A model generated the notes under the pieces. That model ran no database searches and was not told the DNA's origin. It was given only the letters and a program-made list of their open reading frames with translations. This document shows positions 35,383 through 44,300 of a stretch of 64,000 bases of DNA, piece after piece. This DNA comes from Mesostigma viride. Its lineage: Eukaryota; Streptophyta; Mesostigmatophyceae; Mesostigmatales; Mesostigmataceae. The stretch lies in contig RPFO01000184.1 of the NCBI GenBank assembly GCA_009746045.1, forward strand, positions 64,001 through 128,000. Reading direction: 5' to 3'. How positions within the stretch are numbered: position 1 is the stretch's first letter; every line of letters begins with the position of its first letter. A program made the position numbers and the translations under genes.

Positions 35383-35458
35383 GGATGGATGAGAGTGCGA
35401 GAGGGATTGCGCGAGAGAAAACGAGAGCGAGATGGGAAACAAGTCGCAAACTTGGAGT

Positions 35459-35650
35459 CTTTGTACCTCTCGGGAGCGGCTGTCCACGGGGACACAGAGT
35501 TTCGGTTACTTATCCACTGGACTTCGGTTACGAGCGGCGCGGCGCTGTACGGCCTTATCCACTGGAATTCGGTTACAAACGACGCGACGCCGTACGGGCT
35601 TATCCACATGGTTTCAGTTACGACGTACGGATAGTGTACGGACCCGTCCT
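35459..35650 (-). promoter_or_regulatory. Promoter array of the zinc-ribbon gene
   Basis: Box GGTACAAAG (35467-35459) lies about 78 bases before the ATG. Upstream are three units, partly with a 47-bp period, each with TTCGGTTAC (the last as TCAGTTAC) and TTATCCAC words. CGGTTA fits the plant-type Myb site CNGTTR; factor identity is inference. Confidence 0.55.
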
Positions 35651-35766
35651 GAAATACTAATTGAAGTAATTTGCCACTTGGCATGCAATTGTGATTGACT
35701 CATTGTTGGTATTCAAGTTTATGTGAAAATGGTTTTTCATTAATAAAAATAATACACAAGGATCAT

Positions 35767-36597
35767 TTACTGAACCAGAGATACATCCACTTGCTTTCCA
35801 GCAACGACAATTTCAGTGGAAGGATTGGCCTTGGCCATCTCGGCGTGCATCCTAGCAATGTGGTCTTCCCGGATCCTCTGGCACTGCTCCTGCCAGGCAC
35901 GTTTCTCAGCATCCTGAATCTCCACCCAAGCCGCTTCTTTCTTCCTTTGAATTTCCTGAATTTCCTCCGTGGGTCCAGCGATCTGGTCCACGGAAACCAG
36001 GCGAGAGGTGATAGGCATCCAGTGACCTCTCAGGGGGATGTTATATCTCTCAATGGCTTTCTCCAAGCGCGTCTTCGGGGCGCCGGGGGCGGAGGGAAGC
36101 AGATCCTTCTCGGTCATGTCGGCCACGGAGAACGCCGGAGGCCAGATGATGCCCACGTTGAGAATCGTGTAAGGCTGCTTAGCCGTGTTGATGGGCCAGT
36201 TGACCAGGATCAGCTCCGGGGAAGGATTCCATACCGCGTCAAAGCCGAAAGGCCTTGTTTTGACCACTTTCCCGTCCCTCACGGTCATCCCATAAGAAGC
36301 CACACATTTGCTGTTCTTGGCCTTAGTGGGAGAAACGAGCATGCAATGCGCATAAAGCATGTCCAGAGAGGTTGCGAAGCCCCCCATGCTCGCATAGCGC
36401 TCCATAACGTGAGCTGTCACCTTGGTGATCGTACACATCCCCGTTCGCACGGTTTCAGCCGCGAGTGCTCCCACAACATTGAGTTCCCCCACGCACAAGA
36501 CATTGTACTCAGAGAAGTCACCGAAGGGATCAGTTTTCTGACGGAGTTCATAAAGCTCTGGGACTTTGTACGTCACCAAAGTGGACTGGTCGGCCAT
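35767..36597 (-). CDS. Unknown protein, 276 residues, C-terminal coiled coil
   Basis: The ATG at 36597 immediately follows a (CT)n-rich leader ending CTCAGCT, and a TATAAAA box lies 79 bases upstream. The globular N-terminal two thirds have no motif I recognise (for example VLCVGELNVVGALAAETVRT near the start and PELILVNWPINTAKQPYTIL in the middle). Residues about 205-255 (EEIQEIQRKKEAAWVEIQDA onward) are charged and helical, probably a coiled coil. It shares promoter plan and base composition with its neighbours at 34.4, 37.4 and 40.6 kb, and diverges from the 37353 gene across the 755-bp promoter region. Confidence 0.65.
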   Translation of the reverse strand: MADQSTLVTYKVPELYELRQKTDPFGDFSEYNVLCVGELNVVGALAAETVRTGMCTITKVTAHVMERYASMGGFATSLDMLYAHCMLVSPTKAKNSKCVASYGMTVRDGKVVKTRPFGFDAVWNPSPELILVNWPINTAKQPYTILNVGIIWPPAFSVADMTEKDLLPSAPGAPKTRLEKAIERYNIPLRGHWMPITSRLVSVDQIAGPTEEIQEIQRKKEAAWVEIQDAEKRAWQEQCQRIREDHIARMHAEMAKANPSTEIVVAGKQVDVSLVQ

Positions 36598-37352
36598 AGC
36601 TGAGAGAGAGAGAGAGAGAGTTAGAGATCAGGTGATAGTGAGAGCGAGGTGAGAGCCCCGTGGTCGTGCACCGGGTTTTATACCTTCCAGGCCGCCGCGG
36701 CGGTTACAAGGTGCTGAATTAGCCACGTAGCCACTTTTCGGCCGTTACCGGGCCGCGGTCCACCACGGGGATATTTATTTTCGCGGCCACGCAGCCACGG
36801 GAGAACTTTCCGGCGGTTACTTTGTCCACGGGGGCAGGGTTTTTGCGGTTACGGAACCACGAGGAAAAATATCTGGCGGTTACGTTGTCCACGGGGACAG
36901 GGTTTTCGCGGCCACGCAGCCACGGGGAAAAATATCCGGCGGTTACGGAATCGGATAGTTACGGTTACGCCGCCGCGGAAAAAATCCCGTGGCCTTCCAC
37001 GGTCTACGGGGACAAGATAGTTACGGTTACGCTTCTAGCGGAAAAAAATCCCGTGGTCGCCAGTGTCCACGGGGACAAGATATTTACGGTTACGCTTCTA
37101 GAAGAAAAATTCCCGTGGTCGCCAGTGTCCACGGGACACTTTTGCGCGGTTACGACGACGGTTACGGTTGCACGCGCCTATCTAGCGGCTCGTGGCTCGC
37201 CACGAAGCGATATGCGGACTTCAGCACTCGACCACGGGAGATCTCGTCAAGAAGTGGCAGCAAGGTATAAAAGGCGCCTCCCCACCTCGTCTCGCCACTC
37301 GCATCCCACTCGCTCAACGCACCCAACACTCTCCTCTCACACTTTCGCAGCT
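36598..37352. promoter_or_regulatory. Bidirectional promoter with GGTTAC/CCACGGGG arrays
   Basis: TATA boxes face outward: TATAAAA on the minus strand at 36676-36682 and TATAAAAG on the plus strand at 37266-37273, each about 80 bases from its ATG. Between them are about ten CGGTTAC words, several CCGTTAC and TAGTTAC variants, and about six GTCCACGGGGACA-type words, partly as tandem units of about 65 bp (36995-37130). Leaders on both sides are CT-rich, including (CT)n at 36600-36620 read on the minus strand. Confidence 0.65.
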
Positions 37353-38780
37353 ATGGCGGAATACCAAGGCCCCTCGGATCTCGCCATCCTCCTGTGCGAG
37401 CGGGATATCTTCCTCAAGCGCGAAGTTTTTCTGGCCAGAGGCGAGGCCCATTTCGGCAATTTCAAGAAGCCTATCCCTTTTCTCCTCTACGAGTACAGCG
37501 GGAGGCCTTCCACCGACAAGTTCAAGCGCCATCGCACCTCCCTTCACGGCTTGAAGAAGGCTCGCAGCGTTTTCCAGAAGTCCGTGCAGCTCTACAACGA
37601 GCCGCCCAAAATCCGCACCACGCCGACTCCGCGGGGTACCTTCATTACGTGGTCATGCGACGCCAAGAACTGGAACGACAAGATCGAGCTCGGCCTCAAC
37701 GACGAGCTGGTGGAGAAGGCGCACATGCAGAGGGAGAAGACGATCGAGCTCCTCTGCGACACCACCAAGGAGATCTGTTGGAACGGCTTTATGCACGCAA
37801 GGAGCGCCAAAGACGCCGAGAAGCTGGGCCAGAAGCTGGACATCAAGGAGCTGGTGCGCAGGAAGGACTTTTTCGACGAGAGGCGCATCTGGCTCGAGAT
37901 GAGGGAGGCGGAAGACGCCAAGATGGAGTTCAAGAACACTCCGTCGAGGTACTCCATCGACTGCGACGGGGGCAGGCCTTCCGCTTTGAAGTTCTTCGTG
38001 AACCACAACCCGAGGATGCACTCCAACCCCATCTGGATGCTTACCAAGTCCAGGATGGAATTCAACATGTCCGCGCCTTCGGAGGAGCAGCTCGACACCA
38101 GCGAGAGCATCAAGCCGGCGATCAAGAACATGGAGGAAGTCGTTCGCAGGCTGAGGGATATCCGGTTCAAGGTGCACATGCGGAATCCCTCCCGGGACCC
38201 GATGGAATCCGAGAGGATGGAGAAGGCCTCCGAGTGCGTCCCCTATTGGGTCCACAAGGGGTTCAGGGCCTTGCCCGCTTGGTGCCTGACCCCGGTGCTG
38301 GCGGAGATCAAGAAGGAGCGCGCTGCGATCCCTTTGGAGCAGAGGGTCATGTACGAGTTTCCAATCTACCAGGCGCGGTTGCAGGAGGAGTGCTTGGAGG
38401 AGCTGAGGGAGTATGAGAAGCACCCAGCAACGACGGAGGAGGAGGTCGCAGAAATGCGTGCCAAGCGCTTGATGCACAAGACCATGATGCTGTCGAGGCT
38501 GTTTGAGCAGGAGGAGAGGGAGCTGCAGGAGGAGAGGAGGCAGAAGGAGAAGAAGGAGCGCGAGGAGAAGATGTTGCAGGAGGAGAGGAGGAAGGCAGAG
38601 GGCATTCCGTCCGCCTTCTGCATGTGGCGCCAGGAGGAGCAGGCGCCGGTGGTGCAGGCTGTGGAGCAGGCGCCGGTCGTGCAGATCACACAGATGATCC
38701 TGCGCAGCTCCTCGCGGAAGCGCGGGGAGATGGAGAAGATGGTGACCCGTTCTCGCGCCAAGGTGGCCAGGGTTGTGTAA
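37353..38780 (+). CDS. Unknown protein, 475 residues, charged coiled-coil C-terminus
   Basis: The frame is open from 36822, but ATG 37353 follows the TATA box and CT-rich leader and is the likely start; the upstream part is promoter repeats. The N-terminal half begins MAEYQGPSDLAILLCERDIF, is mixed alpha/beta in composition and has no recognised motif. Residues about 350-425 form a long charged helix (EEERELQEERRQKEKKEREE). The C-terminus has a duplicated EQAPVVQ segment and a basic end with KRGEMEKMVTRSRAKVARV, possibly a nuclear or DNA-binding tail. Strong GC bias sets it apart from the viral genes beyond 41.6 kb. A structural or regulatory role is conjecture. Confidence 0.7.
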   Translation: MAEYQGPSDLAILLCERDIFLKREVFLARGEAHFGNFKKPIPFLLYEYSGRPSTDKFKRHRTSLHGLKKARSVFQKSVQLYNEPPKIRTTPTPRGTFITWSCDAKNWNDKIELGLNDELVEKAHMQREKTIELLCDTTKEICWNGFMHARSAKDAEKLGQKLDIKELVRRKDFFDERRIWLEMREAEDAKMEFKNTPSRYSIDCDGGRPSALKFFVNHNPRMHSNPIWMLTKSRMEFNMSAPSEEQLDTSESIKPAIKNMEEVVRRLRDIRFKVHMRNPSRDPMESERMEKASECVPYWVHKGFRALPAWCLTPVLAEIKKERAAIPLEQRVMYEFPIYQARLQEECLEELREYEKHPATTEEEVAEMRAKRLMHKTMMLSRLFEQEERELQEERRQKEKKEREEKMLQEERRKAEGIPSAFCMWRQEEQAPVVQAVEQAPVVQITQMILRSSSRKRGEMEKMVTRSRAKVARVV

Positions 38781-38935
38781 ATTAGGATGTCCTCGTACAC
38801 ACTTAGTCTAGCCCCGTGACGGGGTGTAATCTATCCTTTATTTTTTAATGAAAAAACACAAGTCCAACAATGAGCCCAATCTCAACAATGAGTCACCCAA
38901 ACTTTCGCGAAAAAACACAAGTCCTAAACAGCTTA

Positions 38936-39120
38936 GGCAGGTGACAGACGCAAGCATAGTCCACGGGAGTGACAGATGCGAGCATAGTCCACGGGAGTGA
39001 CAGATGCGAGCATAGTCCGGCAGGTGACAGATGCGAGCATAGTCCACGGGAGTGACAGATGCGAGCATAGTCCACGGGAGTGACAGATGCGAGCATAGTC
39101 CACGGGAGTGACAGATGCGA
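38936..39120. repeat. Seven 27-28-bp tandem units
   Basis: The unit is GACAGATGCGAGCATAGTCC plus ACGGGAGT; one unit has GGCAGGT in place of ACGGGAGT, and the last is cut short. It sits just outside the left arm of the 1.28-kb palindrome and carries the CCACGGG word also abundant in the promoter arrays. No spacers, so not a CRISPR. Confidence 0.9.
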
Positions 39121-39149
39121 GAAGCGCGACGAGGCCCGCGGCAGTGTGG

Positions 39150-40430
39150 AGTGGAGATGGAGATAGTGGAGATTCATCTCCATACCCCCCCTCCCTTCTC
39201 CTAAAACTTTTCTGGCAGGAAATACTCGCGCAAATTCCAATATTGTCCCGTGGAATCCTAACTGTCCCATTCCAAGTATTTTACGCGATGGTGACAGACG
39301 CCAGCACGGGGTGGAGATAGTGGAGATGGAGGTGGAGATAGGTACCTCCACCACTTTGACCTTTGTGTTTCGAAAAGGAGAAGGATTTCGGAGGAAAGGG
39401 ACAGCGGGATCGGATAGGGGGAGTCTCTAGGATTCTGATAAACCGGGTTTCATGACAAGTTTCTCGGTGCTCGAGAGCCAGTCCTCGGGGTTCCACGGAG
39501 TGGAGATAGTGGAGATAGTGGAGATGCATCTCCATACCCCCCCCTCCTTCCAAAAACTTTTTTGGCTGGAACGGAATGCAGTCTCTGCGCTGGCAGGTGC
39601 CGGGAAATGCTAAGAATATACATAAAATTTTATGGGCAGCAGAGAGAAATAGTTATAAATATACAAAATTTTATGGGCAGCAGAGGGAAACTTTTATACT
39701 TCCCGTGGAATATATACAAAATTTTATGGGCAGCAGAGGGAAACTTTTATACTTCCCGTGGAATATATACAAAATTTTATGGGCAGCAGAGGGAAACTTT
39801 TATACTTCCCGTGGAATGTATACAAAATTTTATGGGCAGCAGAGAGAAATAGTCGTAAATATACAAAATTTTATGGGCAGCAGAGAGACAGTGCTTGGCG
39901 GCAGATGCGAGAACTCTGGTCCAGGAAAAAGTTTTTCAAGGGAGGGGGGGGTATGGAGATGAATCTCCACTATCTCCACTATCTCCACTCTGTCGAATGC
40001 CGAGAATTCTCCCCACCCGGTGGGAACTGGGTCGAGAGAGGGGCGGGCACGGAAAGCCAGAGAGTCGCCTGATCGCATCCCGCTATCCGTTTCCTCCAAA
40101 AGCCTTCTCCTTTTCAGAAAACAAAGGTCGAAGTCGTGGAGGTACCTATCTCCACCTCTATCTCCACTATCTCCACTCCGTCCCGCCCGGGAAAGTTTTT
40201 CGAGAGGAGGGGGGGGTGGAGATGCATCTCCACTATCTCCACTATCTCCACCGCCCCGCGCACCCTCTTATGCTGTCACTCGTCACCATCGCGTAAAATA
40301 CTTATAATTGGACAGTTAGGATTCCACGGGACAATATTGGAATTTGCATGAGTATTTCCTGCCAGAAAAGTTTTGGGAGAAGGGAGGGGGGGTATGGAGA
40401 TGCATCTCCACTATCTCCATCTCCACCCCC
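39150..40430. repeat. 1.28-kb imperfect palindrome
   Basis: Three nested inverted pairs share one centre near 39790: 39150-39300 with 40280-40430, 39310-39415 with 40070-40180, and 39490-39610 with 39895-40000. Arms match at roughly 85-90 percent by eye. Repeated (TCTCCACTA)n and GGTATGGAGATGCATCTCC words mark the pair ends. The block lies between the convergent 3' ends of the 37353 and 41308 genes and has no coding capacity. Confidence 0.85.
39617..39895. repeat. Six-copy tandem array at the palindrome centre
   Basis: Six copies of AAATTTTATGGGCAGCAGAG occur with spacings of about 39-53 bp; the middle units are 53 bp and include ACTTCCCGTGGAATATATAC. AT-rich, non-coding. Confidence 0.9.
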
Positions 40431-40561
40431 TATGCCAGAATTAGAGAAGACTCATTGTGGGCACGCATGTTTGAGACACAAGTCGAGTTTGCATTAAAAA
40501 TAGGATTACGAGTTTCATAAATAGGAGAGAGGGGCTGACAGAGTCCTATTCCCCACAGTAT

Positions 40562-41308
40562 TCACAGTTTGACAGAGGCGGCCATCTCGTGCAGGCTCTT
40601 GCACGGATCGAAGGTGGCATCCAAGTCCAGATCGTCAAAGTTGCAGCCGAAGAACGTGTCATCCACGTCCAGATCCTGGCGGGGGGACTTGCTCCCCACC
40701 TCCTCCTCCTCCTCGGAGGAGGTGTAAGAGTACGAGGGGACGGAGCCTTCGAAATCGCTCATCTCGTGATCGGAAGGAGCCTGCTCCTCCTCCTCCTGCT
40801 CCTCCTCCTCCTGCTCGACTTGGTCGACAGAAACGGGGGACTCGCGATTTTCCCTGTCCATCCGGGCCAAACGGGCATTCTCCAGCTCGCGAGCGGCGTT
40901 TTCGCGGCCCAAAATCTCGTCGCGAGTCACCACCCAGGCGGCAAGCGGGTTGCCGCGAGAGAAATCGGAGCACCGCATGGAGAGTCTGGGCAGATCCTTG
41001 ACTCTGGCGCCCATCCCGTCGTGCGGGGGCTTGAAATCGCGGCGGCGGCGGGAGGGAACGCACACCTTCTTGGGGGCGGGGAAGTTCTCCTCACGGGGCG
41101 TTTCGAAGAGCCCCATTTCGTGCTTCATCCGCTGCCATAGCTCCTCCTCCATCCTCTGCTTCTCGGCCTTGTTGCGCTTTGCGTTGGCGAGGCGTTTGGA
41201 GCGGCACTTGGAACAGCGACTCGTGCGCTTGCAACCGCGCTTGGGGAGGAACTCGTCGCTGTCCTTCGGGAAACGCAGGCCGCAATCGCGGCAGGCCGCA
41301 GTCGCCAT
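40562..41308 (-). CDS. Acidic protein with N-terminal zinc-binding CxxC pairs, 248 residues
   Basis: ATG at 41308 with a TATAAAA box 75 bases upstream. Residues 6-9 are CRDC and about residues 32-35 CSKC, within a basic N-terminus (KRTSRCSKCRSKRLANAKRN), which fits a four-Cys zinc knuckle. A basic segment near KKVCVPSRRRRDFKP follows. The C-terminal half is very acidic, with runs of Glu (around residues 165-180 and 205-212), and ends in an Asp-rich DLDLDATFDPC region. Basic zinc-binding plus acidic tail would suit a transcription regulator; this is inference. Confidence 0.65.
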   Translation of the reverse strand: MATAACRDCGLRFPKDSDEFLPKRGCKRTSRCSKCRSKRLANAKRNKAEKQRMEEELWQRMKHEMGLFETPREENFPAPKKVCVPSRRRRDFKPPHDGMGARVKDLPRLSMRCSDFSRGNPLAAWVVTRDEILGRENAARELENARLARMDRENRESPVSVDQVEQEEEEQEEEEQAPSDHEMSDFEGSVPSYSYTSSEEEEEVGSKSPRQDLDVDDTFFGCNFDDLDLDATFDPCKSLHEMAASVKL

Positions 41309-41600
41309 GGCAGGAAATGGAAAGGGTTCGAGAGCGTGAGAGAGAGAGAGCGAGAGTGCGTGCGACGAGGAGGGCGGCGGGGTTTTATACCCGCGCGGTG
41401 CTCGCCTCGCCGCGTGAAAAAATTACGCGGTCGGCGGTTAGGTTCCGTTACGTGTCCGTGGACACTTATTCGGGCGCGAGACGCGCCACGTCTCCTCCGA
41501 AAACCGTTACTTCCCGTGCCGGGCCGCGGTTACGGACGGACCAAACGGCGGTTACGCGCCGACCGCCAGCCGTTACGGTACCACGGGCCGACCCAGAGAC
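41309..41600 (-). promoter_or_regulatory. Promoter array of the acidic zinc gene
   Basis: TATAAAA on the minus strand at 41383-41389; the leader is (CT)n-rich. Upstream, between about 41430 and 41585, GCGGTTA, CCGTTAC and CCACGGG words occur at least seven times, the same vocabulary as at 35.5 and 36.7-37.2 kb. Confidence 0.6.
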
Positions 41601-41652
41601 GGTGCACCGCACGGACCCTGGAGGGGACCCTGAGAGGGACCCAAGGGGGGGG

Positions 41653-43392
41653 CTATTTTTTGCAGGTGGCGCGTTTTCGAGTTCGCGCGTTTTTACGCAC
41701 TCGTTTTTGGCCAGCCGGCGCATCGTGAAATTCGTCGTCACTGCTGTCACTTTCTTGTCTTTCCTCCGCGTCCTCGTAACCATCCGTCCCTGTATACTCG
41801 ATATCATCCAGTTTGCCGCCGGATAAAGGGTACCAAAACTCTTCGCCGTGCTTCTCTTTCATGGTTTCCGCCGGAATGGTTTTATTTCGCTCTTGTCTGC
41901 GCGCTTTCCGTTCTTCGGCTAATTCTGGTACCCCCCACTCCTTCTCTTGGGCTTCCTTATATTCGTGTTGTTCTTGCTGGAAGGCTTTTGTGGACGCTTT
42001 GTTTTTGCGAGCGGGATCAAAATACATCCTCATTCGCGCTTCTCGCCTATCCTTTTCCATTTGTTCGCGAGTTTCTTGTCTGCTGCTTTTGAAAACTCCG
42101 TTGTTCAAAGTTCCTAGATAAAGTTGGTTTAGTTTTTCAAACACAGGACCGTGAGATTCGTACTTAAAATCTTTATCCGGGTTTCCGTCCCTGTCTCTCG
42201 TGTTTATTTGGATCGTGTGCACCATCTCGTGAGCCATTATTCGCGCCAATAACTCCATTTGTGATTCAGGTAGTATACTATCTTGATAGGTCCTGTCTTT
42301 CGGGTTTTCAGGTGCAAATGATTTCAAGAATTGTTTCTTGTTCAAAGCGATATATTTGCCATCGTTCATGTTGATTGCCCAGTGGTCTTCATTACCAGAT
42401 GATTGTATGATATGCTTATTCAGACTCTCTGGTTCAAACTGGAAAGCGACATCTTTCATGGGAAACCCCCCTCCAAAGATGTGTTTGTTTAGCACGTGAG
42501 CAATTATATCAATATCATCGTCGTTAATGTCGAGTTTCCCGTTCTTCACGAGGCCGTCACGATTTTTTTTTAACCTCGCTTCCATTTCTCTCACGACATT
42601 TTTCATTGGGATTCGAAGATCGTCAAGGGTTTTCAGAGAATGGTCTACTTTTAGGAACGTGTCCGATGAAGGCGAACGGTTGAAATGGGCTCCTCTGCGA
42701 CGGGGTTCGTCGTAAAGACTTCTCCCTTCCCGTTCCAGCTGCTTCAAATACTCGTCCCTGCCACGTATGAACTCTTCTCGGTTTTGAAACGGATATTCAT
42801 GCGGAAGAAGCCCAGCTGTCGCATTTTCGAAATACTCGACGTTCGGATCCGGCTCTTCAAAACGTTTTGTTTTGGGGTTAAACCACGTCTTTATGTCGTT
42901 AGGCTCTCTTTCCCGCTCCATCAACATGCGTGTGTCGATTTTATCTTGTAACATTCGGTTACCGTCGAGGAGGTAGTTCTTCCGATCAAGTTTGTCATAC
43001 AACGGGCTTATTGTATTCAGCTGTTTTATCAATGCCATTGATTCGGGCGATAACCTATATGCATTTTTTGGAATTTCGGATAACTTTCTTAAGGGCTCTT
43101 TCACCTCTTGCTGCTTTATTTTTAGCAACCCCTTCATTCCTGCCTGCATCACGCGCGGGTCGATCATTGGCTGTCCCGCCTGTTTCGCGATTTTGCGAGC
43201 GATGTCGGTCGGGATTCTATCCCACACGCCCGGGGCGAGAGGCGGGCCATCTTCGAGCGATTTCATTCTCGCTCGATGCGTGTTCCTTCTTCTCGCGGAA
43301 CAAGCCAGATGAGTAGCGCAAGATTTGCAGCCGCGAGCAGCGGTTAGGAGACATTGTCTGCCATCTTTCGTTTTTCTAAAACAGCGAGGCAT
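41653..43392 (-). CDS. SprT-like zinc metalloprotease with N-terminal C-x9-C module, 579 residues
   Basis: Residues 4-28 form the recurring module (C4, C14, C22/C25, H28). A short F-box-like VWDRIPTDIARKIAKQAG follows at about residue 55, then a long charged linker. The protease motif is HEMVH (H388, E389, H392) with a third His in ESHGP (H414), followed by a VFEKLNQLY helix; this matches SprT/Spartan proteases (HExxH then GHG/SHG-x-x-F), which digest DNA-protein crosslinks. The C-terminus is acidic, then basic (RKNARTRKRATCKK). In a virus it could clear crosslinked proteins from replicating DNA or act on host chromatin; substrate unknown. Confidence 0.7.
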   Translation of the reverse strand: MPRCFRKTKDGRQCLLTAARGCKSCATHLACSARRRNTHRARMKSLEDGPPLAPGVWDRIPTDIARKIAKQAGQPMIDPRVMQAGMKGLLKIKQQEVKEPLRKLSEIPKNAYRLSPESMALIKQLNTISPLYDKLDRKNYLLDGNRMLQDKIDTRMLMEREREPNDIKTWFNPKTKRFEEPDPNVEYFENATAGLLPHEYPFQNREEFIRGRDEYLKQLEREGRSLYDEPRRRGAHFNRSPSSDTFLKVDHSLKTLDDLRIPMKNVVREMEARLKKNRDGLVKNGKLDINDDDIDIIAHVLNKHIFGGGFPMKDVAFQFEPESLNKHIIQSSGNEDHWAINMNDGKYIALNKKQFLKSFAPENPKDRTYQDSILPESQMELLARIMAHEMVHTIQINTRDRDGNPDKDFKYESHGPVFEKLNQLYLGTLNNGVFKSSRQETREQMEKDRREARMRMYFDPARKNKASTKAFQQEQHEYKEAQEKEWGVPELAEERKARRQERNKTIPAETMKEKHGEEFWYPLSGGKLDDIEYTGTDGYEDAEERQESDSSDDEFHDAPAGQKRVRKNARTRKRATCKK

Positions 43393-43454
43393 TTACTTGT
43401 AGTTATAAAATGATGAAAAAATGCGTGCATGAAAAATAATGAAATTTTTTTATT

Positions 43455-44300
43455 ATGGATAATACGTCACAAATGCCTTTTGCCTTATGTTTTCTGGTTT
43501 CCAAAGCGTTTTACACGTCTCAGATCTGGAAAGAATGGCTCGGAGGTGTGCCGCGTGACATGATACGAGTGTTCGTTCACGATTCCGCATTTGCTGGGGT
43601 CGAAGAAAAGCGTCTGTTTGAATGGATCGCAGATGTTGAAGCCAGGCGCGTGTCTAGAATCAAAACAAAGTGGTCTCACCCTTCCTTGCTTACAGCAGAG
43701 AGCATTCTTTTCGACGCCGCATTCAGTTACGAAGACGTCACGCATGCAGGACTTGTTAGCGAAAACACGGTGCCGTGCGTCTCACCAAACGATATGATGC
43801 AATGGTGCCAGTCTGTGAAAGGCGTTTCTTTTTTCAGTCCATGGGACCCGGACACCAATCACATAAGATCTAGATCTAAAAAGATCTTAAAATCCGTGGG
43901 CTGTTCGACCGTCTTGTTTTCAAACCAGTTCTGTTTTCTGGCAAAGAAACATTACGAGTCGATACGCCCGGCTCTCGAAAAATGTATCCTCGCATACGGC
44001 GACAAGTTTGCCAACGACTCTTTTGGTCCTGACGAGTTCGTGATCTCGACACTCGTCGACAACATCGTAGGACCCCAAGCGTGGAAAGAATGCGCTTTTG
44101 TTCTTATGGAGGAAGACAGCGATGAACTCCATGCAAAATGGTTTGACGAGCGATGGGCAGCGCAAAACCTTTTTACGATCTGCAAAGACGCTCAAAAATC
44201 TATTCGAAACGGAAACATCCCAATGTGTTGCGCCGTGAGGAAGTTGAGAGACACGACTACGCTGCGTCAGACTCTGAGACGGGCAGGCGTTCTTCCATAG
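43455..44300 (+). CDS. GT14-like (core-2/I-branching type) glycosyltransferase, 281 residues
   Basis: The order of blocks matches the core-2/I-branching beta-1,6-N-acetylglucosaminyltransferase family: LCFLVSKAFYTSQIWKEWL near the start, VFVHDS, then TKWSHPSLLTAESILFDAAF, SENTVPC, and DEFVISTLVDN, where that family has SxxxxPL and DExxxxTL. A signal or membrane anchor is not obvious, so it would act in the cytosol or virus factory, or on virion glycans as in other algal viruses. Its 3' end overlaps the next gene on the opposite strand by 44 bases. Donor and acceptor unknown. Confidence 0.6.
   Translation: MDNTSQMPFALCFLVSKAFYTSQIWKEWLGGVPRDMIRVFVHDSAFAGVEEKRLFEWIADVEARRVSRIKTKWSHPSLLTAESILFDAAFSYEDVTHAGLVSENTVPCVSPNDMMQWCQSVKGVSFFSPWDPDTNHIRSRSKKILKSVGCSTVLFSNQFCFLAKKHYESIRPALEKCILAYGDKFANDSFGPDEFVISTLVDNIVGPQAWKECAFVLMEEDSDELHAKWFDERWAAQNLFTICKDAQKSIRNGNIPMCCAVRKLRDTTTLRQTLRRAGVLP

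Noticed and set aside
34576-35634. 352-codon plus-strand frame opposite the zinc-ribbon gene
   Set aside because: Antisense of a better-supported gene with six CxxC pairs, TATA-like box and leader; high GC keeps the opposite strand open.
35695-36603. 302-codon plus-strand frame opposite the 36597 gene
   Set aside because: Shadow of the minus-strand gene, which has the conserved promoter layout; no plausible start context on plus.
36822-37352. Longer N-terminus for the 37353 gene
   Set aside because: These 177 codons translate promoter repeats, contain the TATA box and would remove the leader shared with the sister genes.
37653-38477. 274-codon minus-strand frame inside the 37353 gene
   Set aside because: Leu/His-rich shadow frame without promoter; the plus strand has TATA box, leader and coiled-coil composition.
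38936-39120. CRISPR-like direct repeats
   Set aside because: Units are contiguous with no unique spacers and no cas genes; a plain tandem array in a eukaryote/virus setting.
39562-40351. Several overlapping open frames in the palindrome (NFMGSRGKL-type and YLHYLH-type repeats)
   Set aside because: Products of the tandem and (TCTCCACTA)n repeats; frames repeat with the DNA period.
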